Shown here piece by piece: positions 60,819-64,000 of a DNA stretch of 64,000 bases. A model generated the notes under the pieces. That model was not told where the DNA came from, did not search any database, and saw nothing but the letters and a program-made list of their open reading frames with translations. The stretch comes from Bacteroidetes bacterium UBA5697. GTDB lineage: Bacteria > Bacteroidota > Bacteroidia > B-17B0 > Aurantibacillaceae. How positions within the stretch are numbered: position 1 is the first letter of the stretch; each line of letters opens with the position of its first letter. The translations under genes and the position numbers were made by a program. The stretch lies in contig DIHL01000050.1 in the NCBI GenBank assembly GCA_002420145.1, forward strand, positions 1-64,000, given 5' to 3'.

Positions 60819-62212
60819 TTCAAACTTCCAATCATATCTTCAGGACGAACCCATTGATCAAATTGTTCATTCGTTACATAGCCTAACTCAATGGCAGCTT
60901 CACGCAACGTTTTATTTCCTTTGTGAGCTGTCTTTGCAATTTTAGCAGCTTTCTCGTAACCAATATGAGTGTTTAATGCTGTTACCAACATTAACGAATT
61001 CTCTAAATGTTTTTTAATTTCTGGTAAGTTAGCTGTAATACCATCGCTACATTTCTCTGTAAATGATCCGCAAGCATCACCAATTAAACGAGCAGATTGT
61101 AAAACGTTAGCTGCGATTAATGGTTTAAATACATTTAATTCAAAATGACCATTTAACCCGCCAACAGTAGCCGCTACGTCATTTCCAATTACTTGAGCGC
61201 AAACCATCGTTAATGCTTCTGGTTGTGTTGGATTTACTTTTCCTGGCATAATAGAAGAACCTGGCTCATTATCTGGAATGATGATCTCGCCTATTCCACA
61301 ACGTGGACCAGAAGACAACATACGGATATCATTTGCTATTTTAAATAAAGCAACCGCGCTGCGTTTTAACGCTCCGCTTAATTCAATCATCGCATCGTGT
61401 GCTGCTAATGCTTCAAATTTATTTGTTGCTGTTACAAAAGGTAAACCTGTTAATTCAGCAATTTTTTTAGCTACTAACACATCATATCCTTTCGGTGTGT
61501 TTAAGCCTGTTCCAACTGCTGTGCCACCTAATGCTAATTCCTTAACAGCCTCTAACGCATTTTTCAATGCACGAATGCTCATGTTAATTTGTTGCACATA
61601 TCCGCTAAACTCTTGTCCTAACGACAATGGAGTCGCATCCATAAAGTGAGTACGACCAGTTTTAATAATACCGTCAAACTCTTTTACTTTTTTAGCTAAA
61701 GAATCACGTAATTTTTCCATGCCTGGAATCGTGATTTCTACTACTTGCTTGTATGCAGCAATATGCATCGCAGTTGGATATGTATCATTTGATGATTGAG
61801 ATTTATTCACATCGTCATTTGGGTGTAATACTTTTGGCTCGTCGGTTAAAGCACCACCTTGCATTACATGAGCACGGTATGCAATCACCTCATTCGCATT
61901 CATGTTACTTTGCGTACCAGAACCTGTTTGCCAAATTACTAATGGAAACTGATCATCTAATTTATGTGCTAAAATTTCATCACAAGCTTTAGCAATTAAA
62001 TCGCATTTTTCTTTTGATAAAACACCTAATTCGCAGTTAGCTAAAGCAGCTGCTTTTTTAAGGTAACCAAAAGCATATATAATTTCCTTTGGCATACTAG
62101 CCTCAGGACCAATTTTAAAGTTGTTACGAGAACGTTCTGTTTGTGCTCCCCAATAAACGTGCGCTGGTACTTTTACCTCGCCCATTGTGTCTGTTTCAAT
62201 TCTGAATTCCAT
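60815..62212 (-). CDS. fumC: Fumarate hydratase class II (FumC)
   Basis: The 465-residue protein has the class II fumarase/aspartase signature GSSIMPGKVNPTQPEAL (about 317-333), GSGTQSNMNANEVIAYRA (about 96-113) and KTGRTHFMDATPLSLGQEF (about 184-202), in which the catalytic segments are intact. The enzyme converts fumarate to L-malate in the TCA cycle. It is a single gene, convergent with the SGNH hydrolase gene. Discrimination from aspartase is by TGRTHFMDATP and overall length. Confidence 0.94.
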   Translation of the reverse strand: MEFRIETDTMGEVKVPAHVYWGAQTERSRNNFKIGPEASMPKEIIYAFGYLKKAAALANCELGVLSKEKCDLIAKACDEILAHKLDDQFPLVIWQTGSGTQSNMNANEVIAYRAHVMQGGALTDEPKVLHPNDDVNKSQSSNDTYPTAMHIAAYKQVVEITIPGMEKLRDSLAKKVKEFDGIIKTGRTHFMDATPLSLGQEFSGYVQQINMSIRALKNALEAVKELALGGTAVGTGLNTPKGYDVLVAKKIAELTGLPFVTATNKFEALAAHDAMIELSGALKRSAVALFKIANDIRMLSSGPRCGIGEIIIPDNEPGSSIMPGKVNPTQPEALTMVCAQVIGNDVAATVGGLNGHFELNVFKPLIAANVLQSARLIGDACGSFTEKCSDGITANLPEIKKHLENSLMLVTALNTHIGYEKAAKIAKTAHKGNKTLREAAIELGYVTNEQFDQWVRPEDMIGSLK

Positions 62213-62538
62213 AGTAGTGTTTGGTTTAATTACGGGTTGAATTTACTAAAAATGTTGGTTTTTAATAGATAAAAAACAGATGATTTTGGTTAGTGAAATA
62301 AAGACATGTTTACAGTAGTTTTCTATTGAATAGAAAATAAATTGTAAAAAGGTCTCTTTCCTGGTATATTATATTAGAGAAAGTAAGACATAGTGTTTTA
62401 TATGTTAATACTTAACGAGTAGTATGTATGACTAATCGTGCTTAGAAAACAAATAGGAAAATTATATAATAAGTAAACAATCAAACACTTTTTGATGGTT
62501 TAATTTTGTATAGAAATAAGGCAGAAACATTAAGAAAA
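62213..62538. other. Gene-free stretch before the orphan membrane protein
   Basis: About 326 bases between fumC (minus) and the next gene (plus). It must hold two divergent promoters. A TAATTTTG box, TAnnTTTG-like, lies near 62499-62506, about 33 bases before the ATG at 62539. I see no RNA gene or repeat in it. Confidence 0.5.
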
Positions 62539-62913
62539 ATGGAGAAAATAAAATATTTAAATAACAATAATCTTGTTGAAACAGAAGGGCTACAACAAAT
62601 TAAGATAAAATCTGCTCTATTAGATTTAAAGATAAAAAAACGCGATAATCTTCGGAAAGATGATATACACAAACAGCAAATACGTGATAGTAATACAAAT
62701 CATGTATTTAAAATTATTAATCAGTGTATATTGATAATATCAAAGTTAACAGCCCTAATATTTACAATATTCTTAGTTTGTCTTTCAATAAATAATTATA
62801 TCAATCATATTCCTATTCAAAATGAATTAAAAGCGGCTCTCCCTATATCCGCAGCTTTTATTACAGATATTCCCAATGATATAATTAAGTATTTTAGGAA
62901 GTCACCACCTTAA
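62539..62913 (+). CDS. Orphan small membrane protein
   Basis: I start at the ATG at 62539; an earlier in-frame TTG (62506) lies at the promoter box. The 124-residue product has a charged, Lys/Asp-rich helical N-terminal half (about 1-60), then one long hydrophobic segment (ILIISKLTALIFTIFLVCLS, about 71-90), possibly a second weaker one, and a short C-terminal tail ending in KYFRKSPP. I do not recognise a family. The Asn/Lys-rich composition and lack of partners suggest a lineage-specific gene. Confidence 0.5.
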   Translation: MEKIKYLNNNNLVETEGLQQIKIKSALLDLKIKKRDNLRKDDIHKQQIRDSNTNHVFKIINQCILIISKLTALIFTIFLVCLSINNYINHIPIQNELKAALPISAAFITDIPNDIIKYFRKSPP

Positions 62914-62929
62914 TTAACCCCACGTTAGG

Positions 62930-63000
62930 GATTGCAACGGAAATCCTTTTGCTGTCTCTTTGCAAAAAGATTGCATCCGCCAGCTGGCGGACCGGTCAAC
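62930..63000. repeat. GC-rich palindromic element before the TetR gene
   Basis: A 71-base block contrasts with its AT-rich surroundings. It has the perfect palindrome TCCGCCAGCTGGCGGA and a CTTTTGC/GCAAAAAG inverted pair. It begins in the orphan protein's 3' flank with CGTTAGGGATTGCAACGG. It looks like a dispersed repeat with a hairpin. Confidence 0.6.
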
Positions 63001-63026
63001 GCCCAAACAACTTTATAAAAATAAAT

Positions 63027-63057
63027 TTTGTAGTACTAAAAATAGTATTTACATTTG
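63027..63057 (+). promoter_or_regulatory. Promoter of the TetR gene
   Basis: TTTG (63027-63030), 19 bp, then TACATTTG (63050-63057). Transcription would begin near 63064, inside the first operator-like site. Confidence 0.7.
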
Positions 63058-63062
63058 TAGAC

Positions 63063-63076
63063 TGATTAGTCAATCA
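63063..63076. promoter_or_regulatory. Operator-like site 1 (TGATTAGTCAATCA)
   Basis: A 14-base site with TGATT/AATCA arms, between the promoter and the TetR start codon. An identical copy lies just after the TetR gene at 63665-63678. Confidence 0.75.
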
Positions 63077-63081
63077 CTATT

Positions 63082-63642
63082 TTGGATAAAAAAGAAGAAA
63101 TATTAAAAACGGCCCTCAAATTATTTGTAGAATTTGGGTTTCACGCCACTCCAACCAGCAAAATAGCGAAGGAAGCGGGCATTGCTAATGGCACGTTGTT
63201 TCATTATTATAAAACTAAGGATGAGCTTATTTTAGCGCTTTATGCGCATACTAAATCTCGTTTAACAGATTACATGTATGCCAATGCGAGTAAAGATGAA
63301 TCGTTGGAATTAGTATTCAAATCTATTTACACAAACACGATAGAGTGGGCCCAGGAAAATAAATCAGAATTTTACTTTATTCAGCAATTTTCAACTTCGC
63401 CATTTTATGGCTTAATTTCTCCTGAGGAAATTACCAAGCAAGCCAAACCACATTTAGATTTCTTACAAGCGGGCATTAAAGCGGCTGTATTAAAACCATT
63501 ACCTGTTGATATACTCTACACACTTATTAACAGTCATATTGCTGGCATCAATCAATACTTATCATCAGAAGAGTTTTCAACAGCTAAACAAAAGAAAATC
63601 ATTAATGAGTCATTCCAATTGTTATGGGATATGATCACCTAA
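63082..63642 (+). CDS. TetR/AcrR-family transcriptional regulator
   Basis: The 186-residue protein begins with a TTG start (no ATG available) and has the N-terminal HTH pattern ILKTALKLFVEFGFHATPTSKIAKEAGIANGTLFHYYKTKDELILALY (about 6-53, written here as a family pattern only in part: FGFHATPTSKIAKEAG then TLFHYYKTKDEL). The C-terminal helical part would bind the inducer. Identical operator-like sites lie upstream of it and between it and the downstream SDR gene, so it probably represses itself and the SDR. The ligand is unknown. Confidence 0.9.
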   Translation: MDKKEEILKTALKLFVEFGFHATPTSKIAKEAGIANGTLFHYYKTKDELILALYAHTKSRLTDYMYANASKDESLELVFKSIYTNTIEWAQENKSEFYFIQQFSTSPFYGLISPEEITKQAKPHLDFLQAGIKAAVLKPLPVDILYTLINSHIAGINQYLSSEEFSTAKQKKIINESFQLLWDMIT

Positions 63643-63664
63643 AAAAATTTAATTATTAATAGAG

Positions 63665-63678
63665 TGATTAGTCAATCA
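63665..63678. promoter_or_regulatory. Operator-like site 2 (TGATTAGTCAATCA)
   Basis: Second identical 14-base copy, 34 bases before the ATG of the SDR gene. It suggests direct control of that gene by the adjacent TetR protein. Confidence 0.75.
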
Positions 63679-63712
63679 ATATAAAATTCAAAAAACAATA
63701 AATATTAAAATC

Positions 63713-64000
63713 ATGGAAAAAAAAGTGGTGTTAATAACTGGAGCTTCTTCTGGCATAGGAAGAGAAACAGCGAATCTATTAGTTAAGGACGGTTATATTG
63801 TTTACGGAGCCGCGCGCAGAATAGACAAAATGAATGATCTAAAAGAGCTAGGCGTAAAACTTTTAGAAATGGATGTCACCAATGATGAATCAATGGTTAA
63901 GGGTATTCAAAAAATTATTAAAACTGAAAAACGCATTGATGTATTAGTGAACAATGCTGGATATGGTTCTTTTGGTGCCTTGGAGGATGTTCCAATTTCT
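63713..64000 (+). CDS. Short-chain dehydrogenase/reductase, N-terminal part (cut by window edge)
   Basis: The first 96 codons are present. The cofactor motif TGASSGIG (residues 9-16) and NNAG (about 83-86) of classical SDRs are visible, with the segment MEKKVVLI at the start. The catalytic Ser-Tyr-Lys lies beyond the edge. The gene follows a TetR gene with an operator-like site before it, so it is likely the regulator's target. Substrate cannot be predicted. Confidence 0.9.
   Translation, partial: MEKKVVLITGASSGIGRETANLLVKDGYIVYGAARRIDKMNDLKELGVKLLEMDVTNDESMVKGIQKIIKTEKRIDVLVNNAGYGSFGALEDVPIS

Noticed and set aside
1..64000. tRNA, rRNA, CRISPR, integrase or transposase genes
   Set aside because: None was seen on reading the gene gaps; no tRNA-like cloverleaf, rRNA segment or transposase motif was recognised. 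A covariance-model scan would be needed to exclude small RNAs.

Overview
The window is an AT-rich stretch of a Bacteroidota chromosome. Evidence: three type B and three type A T9SS (Por secretion) cargo proteins, a PorP/SprF protein, an ExbB-ExbD-ExbD-TonB operon, an OmpA/WD40/TPR PorE-like protein, no clear Shine-Dalgarno sites, and promoters of the Bacteroidota type (TTG, about 20 bp, TAnnTTTG) before several genes. The class cannot be fixed from the sequence alone; gene content is flavobacterium/sphingobacterium-like. No rRNA, tRNA, CRISPR array, integrase or transposase was seen.

Layout. 0-2.5 kb: minus-strand exbB-exbD-exbD-tonB (tonB cut by the left edge). 2.8-7.5 kb: T9SS trio (type B cargo, PorP/SprF, PorE-like OmpA). 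7.6-11.2 kb: two small conserved membrane proteins, then feoA-feoB. 11.3-14.2 kb: cysQ, an alpha/beta hydrolase, an enoyl-CoA hydratase and 3-hydroxyanthranilate dioxygenase. 14.3-20.6 kb: a large type B cargo protein and a HerA-like ATPase. 20.6-23.3 kb: TPR protein and PstS-like lipoprotein. 23.4-29.0 kb: suf Fe-S operon (sufA-sufB-sufC-[four-helix-bundle gene]-sufD-sufS), with its promoter readable at 29.1 kb. 29.2-38.4 kb: transglutaminase-like protein, RDD protein, VOC protein, a GNAT gene without a normal start, a flavin-dependent halogenase-like enzyme, an O-antigen ligase-like protein and two lipoproteins. 38.5-40.3 kb: lepA broken by a one-base frameshift. 40.4-48.5 kb: a 2506-residue adhesin-like protein with about 22 SprB-type repeats, and a small thioredoxin-like protein. 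48.7-53.0 kb: rpoN, a DUF420 protein, and a compact dehydratase-lipoprotein-LolA-thioesterase block resembling part of a flexirubin/aryl-polyene cluster. 53.1-55.9 kb: tandem paralogous type A cargo genes. 56.0-59.4 kb: mfd. 59.6-60.7 kb: SGNH hydrolase interrupted by an in-frame TAA. 60.8-62.2 kb: fumC. 62.5-64 kb: orphan membrane protein, a TetR regulator with two identical operator-like sites, and the start of an SDR gene.

The most interesting points are the partial pigment-lipid module at 50.9-53.0 kb with the unlinked halogenase-like gene, the four-helix-bundle gene and its repeats inside the suf operon, the paired TetR operators, the EF-hand-like loop in the DUF420 protein, several families of dispersed hairpin repeats, and three damaged or non-standard genes (lepA, SGNH hydrolase, GNAT) that are either real decay or assembly error. 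No clearly new multi-gene system is proven here.
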